From the NCBI GenBank assembly GCA_905215055.1, contig CAJMOH010000050.1:1-17457 (forward strand): 17,457 bases of DNA, in the 5' to 3' direction. The DNA is from an uncultured bacterium. GTDB lineage: Bacteria; Bacillota; Clostridia; Oscillospirales; Acutalibacteraceae. Below the pieces are notes generated by a model. It saw nothing but the letters and a program-made list of their open reading frames with translations. It ran no database searches and was not told the DNA's origin. How positions within the stretch are numbered: position 1 is the stretch's first letter; every line of letters starts with the position of its first letter. Both the position numbers and the translations under genes were made by a program. Below, piece by piece: positions 1 through 7,368 of this stretch.

Positions 1-30
1 GCGGAAACGGAAAAGGAGGCTCGAAAATGA
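1..30 (+). CDS. C-terminal tail of the gene upstream of phnJ, probably phnI (partial)
   Basis: Frame 1 is open from the window edge, reads A-E-T-E-K-E-A-R-K and stops at TGA 28-30. That stop overlaps the phnJ start in an ATGA arrangement, which is typical of translational coupling inside operons. In known C-P lyase operons phnI precedes phnJ, so PhnI is the natural guess. Nine residues cannot identify a family, so the identity rests on gene order alone. Confidence 0.45.
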   Translation, partial: AETEKEARK

Positions 31-911
31 ACAAGGGAACTAAGAGCGGCGACTACAATTTCGCCTTTTTGGATGAGGGCTCCAAGCGGGAGATCCGGCG
101 GGCGGTGCTTCATGCCATTGCTGTGCCGGGATACCAGGTTCCCTTCGGCTCTCGAGAGCTGCCCATCGGCCGGGGCTGGGGTACAGGGGGCATTCAGTTG
201 ACCATGTCCCTCATTGGCCCGGAGGATACCCTGAAGGTCATCGACCAGGGCAACGACGACAGCGTTAACGCGGTGAGCATCAAACGGCTGATCTGCGACA
301 CCACCGGCGTGGAAACCACCACGGACACCGCCCAGGCGGACATTATCCAGTCTCGCCACCGCATTCCCGAGGAGCCTCTCCGGGAGGACCAGGTGCTGGT
401 GCTTCAGGTGCCTACGCCCGAGCCCCTGCGCAGCGTGGACCCACACGAGGAGGTCACCCGCCAGCTCCACGCCGACGGGGAATATACGGGCATTTGGGTA
501 AACCTGTTTGAGCAGCTGCTCACCCGGGGATCTCCCTTCCGGGGGGCGGACCATCCTGTGCTGACAGACGGCCGCTATGTGATGAACCCCAGCCCCATTC
601 CCCGCTATGACAACCCCAAGCTGCACCAGGCCCAGTGCCTGTACCTCTTTGGCGCGGGGCGGGAGAAGAAGATCTATGCCGTGCCGCCCCATACGGACGT
701 GGTGTCCCTGGCGTTTGAGGACCATCCCTTCCAGCAGGAGGACCTTTCCGGCCGGAGGTGCCGGCTCTGCGGGGCGGAGAACGTCTACTTCGACGAAATT
801 TACGACGCCGAAACGGGCCAGCGCTATTATCAGTGCTCCGATACCGGCTATTGCCTGAAGCGGCGCAATGCTCAGCAATCCCAAGAAGAGGGGGAAACAA
901 CTCATGAATGA
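27..911 (+). CDS. phnJ: Alpha-D-ribose 1-methylphosphonate 5-phosphate C-P lyase PhnJ
   Basis: PhnJ is the radical-SAM catalytic subunit of the cytoplasmic C-P lyase core complex. It cleaves the C-P bond of ribosyl-alkylphosphonate 5-phosphate, giving the alkane and 5-phosphoribosyl 1,2-cyclic phosphate. The 294 aa sequence aligns by eye with E. coli PhnJ along its length: YNFAFLDE near the start, PGYQVPFG with the conserved glycine at residue 35, GWGTGGIQLT (50-59), SRHRIPE (109-115), and RYVMNPSPIP (183-192). The four cysteines at 245, 248, 270 and 276 keep the spacing of E. coli Cys241/244/266/272, so the iron-sulphur ligand set looks intact. ATG 27 has an AGGAGG at 14-19 and overlaps the preceding stop. 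The 3' end overlaps phnK by 8 bases. Confidence 0.97.
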   Translation: MNKGTKSGDYNFAFLDEGSKREIRRAVLHAIAVPGYQVPFGSRELPIGRGWGTGGIQLTMSLIGPEDTLKVIDQGNDDSVNAVSIKRLICDTTGVETTTDTAQADIIQSRHRIPEEPLREDQVLVLQVPTPEPLRSVDPHEEVTRQLHADGEYTGIWVNLFEQLLTRGSPFRGADHPVLTDGRYVMNPSPIPRYDNPKLHQAQCLYLFGAGREKKIYAVPPHTDVVSLAFEDHPFQQEDLSGRRCRLCGAENVYFDEIYDAETGQRYYQCSDTGYCLKRRNAQQSQEEGETTHE

Positions 912-1740
912 GAGAACACCTGTGATGGAGGGCAAGCACATCACCGTGCGGTTTGGCCCTGGCTGCCCCTATTGCCGGGAGCATACCGAGCTGGAAAAGG
1001 GCCGCTGCCCCGTGTGCCGCACCATTTGGGGCGTGCGTGACGTGAGCTTTCAGCTGTATCCCGGAGAGATTTTGGGCATTGTGGGGGAGTCCGGCTCTGG
1101 AAAAAGCACCCTGCTGAAAACCCTCTATTTTGACCAGCCCGCCACCAGCGGCGAGGCCACCCTCTCCATGTACCAGGAGGGGAAGGCCAACATCCTGGAG
1201 GCCAGCTCTCAGCAGCGGCGCTACCTGCGGAACCACCTGATGGGCATGGTCTATCAAAACCCCATGCTGGGCCTGCGGATGAACATTTCCTCCGGGGCAA
1301 ACATCGCGGAAAAGCTTATTGCCGCGGGCAGCCGCAATGCCGGCCGGATGATCGCCCGCAGCTCTCAGCTTTTAGAGCATGTGGAGATTCCGGTGGAGCG
1401 CCTGCGGGACCAGCCCCGGGTCTTTTCCGGCGGCATGCAGCAGCGGGTGCAGATCTCCAAGGCCATTGCCAACAACCCGCCTCTTCTGCTGCTGGACGAG
1501 GTGACCACCGGCCTGGACCTGAGCGTGCAGGCCAAGGTGCTGGACCTGATCCGCACCATTCAGCAGGAGCTGGGCATTGCTATGATGATTGTCAGCCACG
1601 ACCTTTCCGTTATCCGCATGATGTCCGACCGGACCATGGTCATGCTGGGGGGCCGCGTGGTGGAGGAGGGCCTGACCGACCAGATTTTGGAGGACCCTCT
1701 GCACGCCTACACCCAAACCCTGGTCAGCTCGCTGTTGTAA
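904..1740 (+). CDS. phnK: C-P lyase ABC-type ATPase subunit PhnK
   Basis: PhnK is the ABC-type nucleotide-binding protein that docks on the C-P lyase core at PhnJ; it is not a transporter. In the 278 aa product I see Walker A GESGSGKS (61-68), a Q-loop at VYQNP (116-120), signature FSGGMQQR (174-181), Walker B LLLLDE (194-199) and switch His232. The PhnK-like C-terminus GLTDQILEDPLHAYTQTLV matches E. coli PhnK closely. A CxxC-x10-CxxC insert (Cys21, 24, 35, 38) lies between the first beta strand and the Walker A region; E. coli PhnK, as I recall it, lacks this. I chose ATG 904 because GAGGGGG (888-894) sits 9 bases upstream and it gives an 8-base overlap with phnJ. An in-frame ATG at 868 would overlap phnJ by 44 bases, and ATG 925 is another option. 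Confidence 0.95.
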   Translation: MNERTPVMEGKHITVRFGPGCPYCREHTELEKGRCPVCRTIWGVRDVSFQLYPGEILGIVGESGSGKSTLLKTLYFDQPATSGEATLSMYQEGKANILEASSQQRRYLRNHLMGMVYQNPMLGLRMNISSGANIAEKLIAAGSRNAGRMIARSSQLLEHVEIPVERLRDQPRVFSGGMQQRVQISKAIANNPPLLLLDEVTTGLDLSVQAKVLDLIRTIQQELGIAMMIVSHDLSVIRMMSDRTMVMLGGRVVEEGLTDQILEDPLHAYTQTLVSSLL

Positions 1741-1750
1741 GGAGGCGCTT

Positions 1751-2983
1751 ATGGGAGAGATTGTCATTCAAAATGTAAATGTGGTGCTGCCGGAGCAGGT
1801 GCTGGAAAGCGGCTCAGTGCGGCTGCAGGACCATTTGATCCAGGAGGTTTCCGAGAATCCCTGGCTGACGCCGGAGGATCCCAACGGCCGCATTGTGGAT
1901 GGACAGGGCGCCTATCTGCTGCCTGGCTTTATCGACATTCATTCCGACAACATCGAAAACGTCATCCAGCCCCGGCCCCAGAGCATGATCGACTTTGAGC
2001 TGGCCATGCGGGAACAGGAAAAGCAGCTGGTGTGCCAGGGCATCACCACTATGTACCACTCCCTCACCATTATGGATACCAATTTTGGCGGGGAGCGGGT
2101 GGCCCAGAAGCAGCAGCTCCGCAGTCCGGAAAACCTGACCAGGCTGATTGGCCTGATCCGCAATTTTCACGAGGGCGACCATTTGATCCGCCACCGGTTC
2201 CACTGCCGGTATGAGATCACCAACACCCGGGGCTACTCCATGCTGCTGAAGTTTATCCGCAACCGGGATATGCAGCTGCTGTCCTTTATGGACCACACCC
2301 CTGGTCAGGGTCAGTACCGAAATTTGGAGTTCTTCAAGAACCATGTGATGTCCCAGAGCCAAAGCGAAGAGGAGAAAAACCAGATTCTCTCTCAGCGCAT
2401 GAACCGAGCCAAGCTGACGGCGGAGCAGCTGGCGCTGGCGGCGGATATGGCTGTACAGGCGGGTATCCCCATTGCCTCTCACGACGACGACAGCCTGGAA
2501 AAGCTGGACTACGTCACCCAAAGCCTTCATGCCCGTATCTGCGAGTTCCCCGTGGAGCTTTCCGTGGCAAAGGAGGCCCACCGCCGGGGAATGTCCGTGG
2601 TGGTGGGGGCCACTAACGTGCTGATGGGCCGGTCCCATTCCAACAACCTTTCGGCGCGGGAGGCCATTGAAAACGGCTGTGCCGACATTCTGGTATCCGA
2701 CTACTTCCCGGCGGCCATTCTTCACGGCGTGTTCAAGCTGTGGGAGGACGGCCTGCTGTCCTTGTCTCAGGCGGTGAACATGGCCACGCTTAACCCCGCC
2801 AAGGCAGTCAGGGTGGCGGATCATCTTGGCTCTATTGAGCCCGGCAAGTGCGCCGACCTGATCCTGGTGAGCAAAAAGGGCGACATCCCCGTGATTTTGT
2901 CCACTTTCATCAACGGCGAGGAGGTGACCCACCTCCACTACCGCAACGACTTTGTGGGAGAGGACGGGGCCAGATATGACTGA
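1751..2983 (+). CDS. phnM: Alpha-D-ribose 1-methylphosphonate 5-triphosphate diphosphatase PhnM
   Basis: PhnM is an amidohydrolase-superfamily enzyme that removes pyrophosphate from ribose 1-alkylphosphonate 5-triphosphate, giving the substrate of PhnJ. The 410 aa protein is slightly longer than E. coli PhnM. It shows the metal motif GFIDIHSDN (59-67), the PhnM-typical MDHTPGQGQY (180-189), SHDDD (243-247), GATNVLMGRSHSNNLSA (286-302) and SDYFP (316-320). It ends with the usual amidohydrolase C-terminal strand (LGSIEPGKCADLILV). AAGGAGG at 1739-1745 lies 5 bases before ATG 1751, and the gap to phnK is 10 bases. The 3' end overlaps the next gene by 8 bases. Here phnM lies before phnL, unlike the E. 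coli order KLM. Confidence 0.96.
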   Translation: MGEIVIQNVNVVLPEQVLESGSVRLQDHLIQEVSENPWLTPEDPNGRIVDGQGAYLLPGFIDIHSDNIENVIQPRPQSMIDFELAMREQEKQLVCQGITTMYHSLTIMDTNFGGERVAQKQQLRSPENLTRLIGLIRNFHEGDHLIRHRFHCRYEITNTRGYSMLLKFIRNRDMQLLSFMDHTPGQGQYRNLEFFKNHVMSQSQSEEEKNQILSQRMNRAKLTAEQLALAADMAVQAGIPIASHDDDSLEKLDYVTQSLHARICEFPVELSVAKEAHRRGMSVVVGATNVLMGRSHSNNLSAREAIENGCADILVSDYFPAAILHGVFKLWEDGLLSLSQAVNMATLNPAKAVRVADHLGSIEPGKCADLILVSKKGDIPVILSTFINGEEVTHLHYRNDFVGEDGARYD

Positions 2984-3782
2984 GGAAACCCGTCCCCTGG
3001 CTGATTTTGCCAGAAGCCTGGTGCTGGCCTGCGGTGTGCGCCTGCGGGAAAGGCGCCGCTCTGCGCCCTTCGCGGTGCGGGAAAAGGGGGATTACCGGGA
3101 CATTGTCACCGACCACGACCTGTGGGTGCAGGAATACCTGCTTTCCAGGCTGCTGGCCCGCTGGCCGGACCACGGCGTGCTGGGAGAGGAGGGCGCCCGG
3201 CGCTCTGGAAGCTCCCCCTGGACCTGGGTGCTGGACCCCATTGACGGCACCACCAATTACTGCCAGCTGGGAAAAGACTACGCCATTTCTCTGGGGCTGC
3301 TGCGGGAGGGAGTCCCGGTCTGGGGCCTGGTGCTGGACGTGGCCTCCGGCCGTCTGCTGGAGGGGGAACCCTCCGGCGAAAGGCGGGAGCGGCCCGGCGG
3401 GCTTCACCAAGCCCTGCTGCACATGGGGTGCAAAACTATGGAGGCCCTAAAGGCCATGGGAGCGGACCCCCTGCTCTTTGCCCGGCAGTTTCAGGGAATG
3501 CGGTATTTTGGCTGCGCCTCTCTGGAGCTTTGCGCCGTGGGGGAGGAGCGCTGCGGCGTGTATGTGAACGCCCATCTCAAGCTGTGGGATTTTGCCGCTG
3601 CCTGGGCTGTTTTACAGGGACAGGGCTGCCACATTGCCGCGGCTCCTGTGGAGGAGGACAGTTGGTTTGTCTGCGCCGCCTCCAGCCGGGAGCTGTACCG
3701 GGCCTGCTTGCCCTATTTTCCCCAGAACATCCAAACGAAACTGGAAGAAACAGGAGGAATTTTATTCCATGCTGCAAATTGA
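2976..3782 (+). CDS. Inositol-monophosphatase-family phosphatase inside the phn operon
   Basis: This is a member of the Mg2+-dependent, Li+-sensitive phosphatase family that includes inositol monophosphatase, CysQ and fructose bisphosphatase. The 268 aa product has the family motifs: GEEG (70-73), the metal-binding DPIDGTTN (87-94) and the C-terminal LWDFAAAW (203-210), giving the expected Glu71, Asp87, Asp90 and Asp205. The substrate is not readable from sequence. Its position between phnM and phnL, overlapping phnM by 8 bases and phnL by 14, argues that it acts on a phosphorylated ribose or inositol compound linked to phosphonate breakdown. I chose ATG 2976 rather than GTG 2952 because the purine-rich GGGAGAGGACGGGG (2956-2969) precedes it and the overlap is shorter. 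Family assignment is secure; the role is inference. Confidence 0.88.
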   Translation: MTEETRPLADFARSLVLACGVRLRERRRSAPFAVREKGDYRDIVTDHDLWVQEYLLSRLLARWPDHGVLGEEGARRSGSSPWTWVLDPIDGTTNYCQLGKDYAISLGLLREGVPVWGLVLDVASGRLLEGEPSGERRERPGGLHQALLHMGCKTMEALKAMGADPLLFARQFQGMRYFGCASLELCAVGEERCGVYVNAHLKLWDFAAAWAVLQGQGCHIAAAPVEEDSWFVCAASSRELYRACLPYFPQNIQTKLEETGGILFHAAN

Positions 3783-4509
3783 TTCACTGTCGAAAGAATT
3801 TATCATGCACATCCGGGGAGACGCCCAAATTGACGGGTTCCAGGACATCAGCTTCTCTGTGGAGCCGGGTACTCTGGTAGCCATTACCGGGCCGAGCGGT
3901 TCGGGGAAGTCCTCTTTGCTCAAGTGCATCTACCGCACCTATACCCCCACTGGCGGCCACACCTGGTATACCCGGGAGGACGGCTCCGTCATGGATTTGG
4001 CCACGGCCGAGCCTTGGAAGATCATTCAGCTGCGGGAGCGGGAGATTGGCTATGTGTCCCAGTTTTTCAGCGTGATTCCCCGCGTCTCCGCCCTGGACAT
4101 CCTCACTCACACCCAGACCGCCCGGGGCGTGGAGGAGCCTCTGGCCCGCAAGCGCGCCGCCCAATACCTGGAGCGGGTGGGCATTTCCCCTCAGCTGTGG
4201 GACATGTACCCTGCCACCTTCTCCGGCGGCGAGAAGCAGCGGCTGAATATTGCCAACGCCCTGATTACCAAGCCGCGGCTGCTGCTGCTGGACGAGCCAA
4301 CCGCCTCTCTGGACGCCAACAGCAAGAGCTGGGTCATGGACATGATTCTGGACTTAAAACGCCAAGGCACCGCCATGGTGGGCGTGTTCCATGACGAAAT
4401 CGCCATCCACACCCTGGCGGACTGGCGGTATGAGATTCGGGAAAAACAGATGGTTCCCATGGATTACAAGATGGATTACGCCATGGAAGAGCTGGCGGCC
4501 TTCGCATGA
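3769..4509 (+). CDS. phnL: C-P lyase ABC-type ATPase subunit PhnL
   Basis: PhnL is the second ABC-type ATPase of the C-P lyase system. It takes part, with the core subunits, in coupling the phosphonate to the ribose of ATP. The 246 aa protein follows E. coli PhnL through its length: Walker A GPSGSGKS (41-48), YVSQFFSVIPRVSALDIL (95-112) with Q98, signature FSGGEKQR (151-158), Walker B LLLLDEPTASLDA (171-183) and VGVFHDE with His208. AGGAGG at 3752-3757 stands 11 bases before ATG 3769. The same frame is open further upstream inside the IMPase-like gene, but that part is not PhnL-like and was left out. The stop TGA overlaps the start of the next gene (ATGA at 4506-4509). Confidence 0.95.
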   Translation: MLQIDSLSKEFIMHIRGDAQIDGFQDISFSVEPGTLVAITGPSGSGKSSLLKCIYRTYTPTGGHTWYTREDGSVMDLATAEPWKIIQLREREIGYVSQFFSVIPRVSALDILTHTQTARGVEEPLARKRAAQYLERVGISPQLWDMYPATFSGGEKQRLNIANALITKPRLLLLDEPTASLDANSKSWVMDMILDLKRQGTAMVGVFHDEIAIHTLADWRYEIREKQMVPMDYKMDYAMEELAAFA

Positions 4510-5336
4510 GCGCCCTGCTTGACCTGCACGTTCACTCTCACTGGTCCGATGGGGACCGCTCCCCCTGGGAGCTGGTTGCGATGGCGAAGGAGCGGGGGCT
4601 TGCCGGTTTGGCCCTCACCGACCACGACACCCTGGCTGGCTGTCCGGAGCTGCTGAGGGCGGGGCGGGCGCAGGGACTGCCGGTGTATCTGGGGGTGGAG
4701 ATCAGCTGTGTTCAGGCAAATGGGCGCCAGCTTCACCTGCTGGGCTATGCCGTTCCCGAAGAGGGACGAGAGGCAGTAGAAGCCTTTTGCCGTCCCATCC
4801 GAGAGGGGCGGAATCAGGCGGTTTTACAGGCTGCGAGAGCCTTGGCGCGGGAGGGCTATCCCATCTCAGAGCAGCGCCTGCTGGCCCAGGCGGGACCCCA
4901 GGGCCAGCTGTGCAAGCAGTATCTCATGGCCCAGCTGCTGGAAGCGGGGCTTTGCCAGGAGCTTTATGGCCCTCTGTACAAGCGGCTGTTCAAAACGGGG
5001 GAAGGAGGAAGGCCTCCCATTGCCGGACTTTCTTTTCCAGTGGCAGAGCCGGAGGAGGCTGTCCGCCGCGTCACGGAAGCCGGGGGAAGGGCGGTGCTGG
5101 CCCATCCCGGACAGTATGGAAATTACCAGGAGATTCCCCGGCTGGCGGCGGCCGGCCTGTGGGGCATTGAGGCCTATCATCCCAAGCACAGCCCAGAGGA
5201 TGTGAACCGCTGCCTGGAGCTGGCCCGGCAGTATGGGCTGGCTGTCACCGGCGGCTCGGATTTTCACGGCAGGTACGGGGAAGGGGAGATCCTGGGCGAG
5301 CAGGGTGTGAGAGTTTCCCCTTTCGCAGAAGAATGA
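4506..5336 (+). CDS. PHP-domain phosphodiesterase, probable 5-phosphoribosyl 1,2-cyclic phosphate hydrolase
   Basis: PHP (polymerase and histidinol phosphatase) enzymes are metal-dependent phosphoesterases. The 276 aa protein has the full PHP ligand set in order: DLHVHS (6-11), LTDHDT (37-42), GVEIS with Glu65, AHPG with His200, and GGSDFHG (249-255). From established work as I recall it, a PHP enzyme in the phn operon of Eggerthella lenta hydrolyses 5-phosphoribosyl 1,2-cyclic phosphate in two steps to ribose 5-phosphate and phosphate. The same operon position here, with neither phnP nor phnN seen, suggests the same job: finishing release of the phosphonate phosphorus. It is translationally coupled to phnL through ATGA. 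A general nucleotidase of the YciV type is the alternative. Confidence 0.85.
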   Translation: MSALLDLHVHSHWSDGDRSPWELVAMAKERGLAGLALTDHDTLAGCPELLRAGRAQGLPVYLGVEISCVQANGRQLHLLGYAVPEEGREAVEAFCRPIREGRNQAVLQAARALAREGYPISEQRLLAQAGPQGQLCKQYLMAQLLEAGLCQELYGPLYKRLFKTGEGGRPPIAGLSFPVAEPEEAVRRVTEAGGRAVLAHPGQYGNYQEIPRLAAAGLWGIEAYHPKHSPEDVNRCLELARQYGLAVTGGSDFHGRYGEGEILGEQGVRVSPFAEE

Positions 5337-5350
5337 ATAGGTGATATACG

Positions 5351-5378
5351 AAAAGCAGGGCGGTTGCCCCGCTTTTTT
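5351..5378 (+). terminator. Rho-independent terminator of the phn operon
   Basis: AAAAGC-A-GGGC (5351-5361), loop GGTT, then GCCC-C-GCTTTT (5366-5376) form a stem with one A/C mismatch, followed by a T tract (5373-5378). It begins 14 bases after the stop of the PHP gene. It closes the phn transcript and argues that the following acetyltransferase starts after it. Confidence 0.85.
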
Positions 5379-5400
5379 ACTTCAAAAGGAGGTGCGCGTT

Positions 5401-5841
5401 TTGATTCTGCGTCCGATGGAAATGAAAGATTACCAGCAGGTGTACGCCCTGTGGCTGGCTTGCCCGGGCATGGGCCTGAACGACCTGGACGATTCCCCAG
5501 AGGGGATCCGCCGTTTTTTGCAGCGAAACCCGGAAACCTGCTTTGTGGCGGCAGAGGGTGAAACCATTGCCGGCTGCATTTTAGTGGGTACCGATGGCCG
5601 CCGGGGCTATATCTACCACACTGCCGTTCACCCAGAGCTTCAGCGCCGGGGCCTGGGCAGGCAGCTGGTGGAACGGGCGCTGGAGTCTCTCCGGCAGATG
5701 GGAATCCACAAGACGGCGCTGGTGGTGTTCGCCCGAAACCAGCAGGGCAACGCGTTTTGGGAACGGATGGGCTTTACCCTTCGCACTGACATCCTCTACC
5801 GCAACCGCGCCCTGACGGAAATGACCCGAATTGACACCTGA
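5401..5841 (+). CDS. GNAT-family N-acetyltransferase (TTG start)
   Basis: This is a single-domain acetyl-CoA-dependent acetyltransferase of 146 aa. It starts ILRPMEMKDYQQV, has the acetyl-CoA loop QRRGLGRQL (81-89) after YIYHTAVHPEL, and ends with the family's N-x(6)-WERMGF motif (113-124). It resembles the YpeA/RimI-like branch. The start is TTG 5401: AAGGAGGT at 5386-5393 sits 7 bases upstream. The frame is open from GTG 5341, but that would translate the phn terminator. No promoter was recognised between terminator and start, so readthrough or a promoter inside the PHP gene is needed. An aminophosphonate acetyltransferase role (PhnO-like) is possible from position only; the substrate is unknown. 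Confidence 0.88.
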   Translation: MILRPMEMKDYQQVYALWLACPGMGLNDLDDSPEGIRRFLQRNPETCFVAAEGETIAGCILVGTDGRRGYIYHTAVHPELQRRGLGRQLVERALESLRQMGIHKTALVVFARNQQGNAFWERMGFTLRTDILYRNRALTEMTRIDT

Positions 5842-5999
5842 CGCTTGAGAAAACACCGGCGTTACGACAGTGTTTCTTCTGGCGAAGAGAGACCTCCGCG
5901 AAGGACTCTCTTGCTTGTAAAAGAGGGAGCAAGGGCGAGGATGTCTGCCGGAAGGCCCCGCTTAAAACGCTCTCTTGAGAAACGCCGTTTTGCGGGAAG
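5842..5999. other. Structured intergenic segment with nested inverted repeats
   Basis: No gene is supported here. Visible pairings are: an outer stem AAAAC/GTTTT plus GGCGTT/AACGCC (5850-5863 with 5981-5991, 3-base bulge); a hairpin AAGAGAG-A-CCT / AGG-A-CTCTCTT (5885-5912); CTTGCT/AGCAAG (5910-5933); and GCC-GGAA-GGC (5947-5956). CTTGAGAAA also occurs at both ends as a direct repeat (5844-5852, 5974-5982). It could be a dispersed repeat unit or a small RNA. The strand is not determined, and no promoter was recognised. Confidence 0.4.
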
Positions 6000-6049
6000 A
6001 AAAAACGCCCCGCCTGTTGGCAGCGCTTGGATAGCTGAACAGGCGGGGC
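6000..6049 (-). terminator. Rho-independent terminator of the MFS transporter gene
   Basis: GCCCCGCCTGTT (6007-6018) and AACAGGCGGGGC (6038-6049) form a perfect 12-bp stem with a 19-base loop. On the minus strand it is followed by GTTTTTT (A tract 6000-6005 on the plus strand). It lies 7 bases past the transporter stop. Confidence 0.9.
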
Positions 6050-6056
6050 AGCTGTA

Positions 6057-7364
6057 TTATTGGGGAGGCTGGGATTCGTCCTCACGGAAGGCGTACTTGC
6101 TTAGCAGCCTTCCAAATACCAGGCAAACGGTCACTCCCAGAATTCCCAGGAGAAACAGCAGCAGGGCCGCTCCAGAGCCCTTCCCCGTGCCGAACAGCGA
6201 GGTTGCCAGGCTGCCGCTGGGCTGGGAGGCCATCCAAGGCTCGCAGACGCCGTCGATCATGGCGCCGCCGGACAGCAGGCCCAGAGGAATGGTAAAAAAC
6301 TGCAGGGAATTCCGGCAGGAGTACACCCGGCCCTGCATTTCCACAGGGATGGTTTTGCGGAGGACCACATCCAGGTTGGCGTTCATCAGGGGGACCAGCA
6401 GCCAGCCGATCAGCTGGCCGGCGCACCACAGCGCCGGCTGCCGGGAAAAGGCCAGCAAAAAGTTTTCCGTCCCCAGGGAGAACAGCATGGTAAGGGAGAT
6501 GACCCGCACTCGATTTTTGGGCGGGGGCAGCACCACGCAAAGCACGCTGCCCAGCAGGGTGGCAATTCCCGCGCAGGAGCTGACCATGCCCAGCACCGCC
6601 TGGCCCCCGTTTTCCCGAGGGAGGATCAGGGCGGGCAGGGCCGCGTCAAAGGCGGAGGCCACAAAATTCACCCCGGCGAGAAACAAAATCAGGGTGAGGA
6701 TCATCCTGTTTTCCCGCAAATAGCGGACGCCGGATTTTACCGTCTCCCAGAAGGGCAGGCGCTTTACGGCGTTCAGGCCGGCGGTGGTGGGAATCCGCAC
6801 TCCAAAGAGCAGGGCCAAAAACGCCGCGGCGAAGGAGAGCAGATCCAGGAGGATTACCCCGTCCATGCCGGAAAAGGCAAAGACCGCCGTGGCCAGAACG
6901 GGGTTTAAAATGGTGACAAGGGAGTTGGAAAAGGACCGCAGCCCGCTTGTCCTTTGATACCAGCTGGGAGGCGTAATCAGGGTCATGGCCACGTCGCTGG
7001 CAGGCTGCTGGACCGTGTTCATCAGCCCGCTGAACGCGTTGAGCGCGTACATGTGCCAGGGGGCCAGCAGGTCCAGCTTCAGCAGGGCCAGCACCGCCAC
7101 GGTGGACAGGGCCGCCAGAGTGTCGCAGGCCAGCATGGTCTTTTTCTTGTCCCACCGGTCGCTGAAGGCTCCCGCGAATATGCTGGTCAGCACATAGGGG
7201 GCATAGGAGCAAACCGACAAAAGCGCCGTTTGCAGGGCGGAGCCGGTCCGCTGGTACAGCCACAGCGTCAGGGCGAAGCCGGTCATGGCGCTGCCCAGCT
7301 GGGACAGGGATTGGGTGCTCCAAAGCACGAAAAAGGATTGCAGCTTGTGATTGGATGGTTTCAT
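6057..7364 (-). CDS. MFS transporter, drug-efflux type (MFS_3 / Mef-like)
   Basis: This is a 435 aa integral membrane protein with the pattern of a 12-segment major facilitator. The N-terminus FFVLWSTQSLSQLGSAMTGFALTLW is typical of the MFS_3 group (Mef macrolide pumps, EntS-like exporters). Loop 2-3 carries the MFS motif A variant GAFSDRWDKKK (65-75), and loop 10-11 has MQGRVYSCRNSLQF. It probably exports a drug or small metabolite by proton antiport; the substrate cannot be read from sequence. ATG 7364 has AAAGGAG (7380-7374) upstream, and part of that site lies in an inverted repeat. The long leader with its own promoter and leader peptide points to inducible expression. A LUD-domain gene lies upstream on the same strand, but the promoter between them suggests separate transcription. 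Confidence 0.9.
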   Translation of the reverse strand: MKPSNHKLQSFFVLWSTQSLSQLGSAMTGFALTLWLYQRTGSALQTALLSVCSYAPYVLTSIFAGAFSDRWDKKKTMLACDTLAALSTVAVLALLKLDLLAPWHMYALNAFSGLMNTVQQPASDVAMTLITPPSWYQRTSGLRSFSNSLVTILNPVLATAVFAFSGMDGVILLDLLSFAAAFLALLFGVRIPTTAGLNAVKRLPFWETVKSGVRYLRENRMILTLILFLAGVNFVASAFDAALPALILPRENGGQAVLGMVSSCAGIATLLGSVLCVVLPPPKNRVRVISLTMLFSLGTENFLLAFSRQPALWCAGQLIGWLLVPLMNANLDVVLRKTIPVEMQGRVYSCRNSLQFFTIPLGLLSGGAMIDGVCEPWMASQPSGSLATSLFGTGKGSGAALLLFLLGILGVTVCLVFGRLLSKYAFREDESQPPQ

Positions 7365-7368
7365 AATA

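Noticed and set aside
1814..2938. 374-codon open frame opposite phnM
   Set aside because: Antisense shadow of a well-supported gene; His/Gly/Gln-rich product without motifs.
5341..5400. N-terminal extension of the GNAT gene from GTG 5341
   Set aside because: The extension would be encoded by the phn terminator; TTG 5401 has a near-ideal ribosome-binding site.
5845..6723. 292-codon plus-strand frame running from the structured spacer into the MFS gene
   Set aside because: It reads through the terminator hairpin and antisense to a membrane protein, with no ribosome-binding site.
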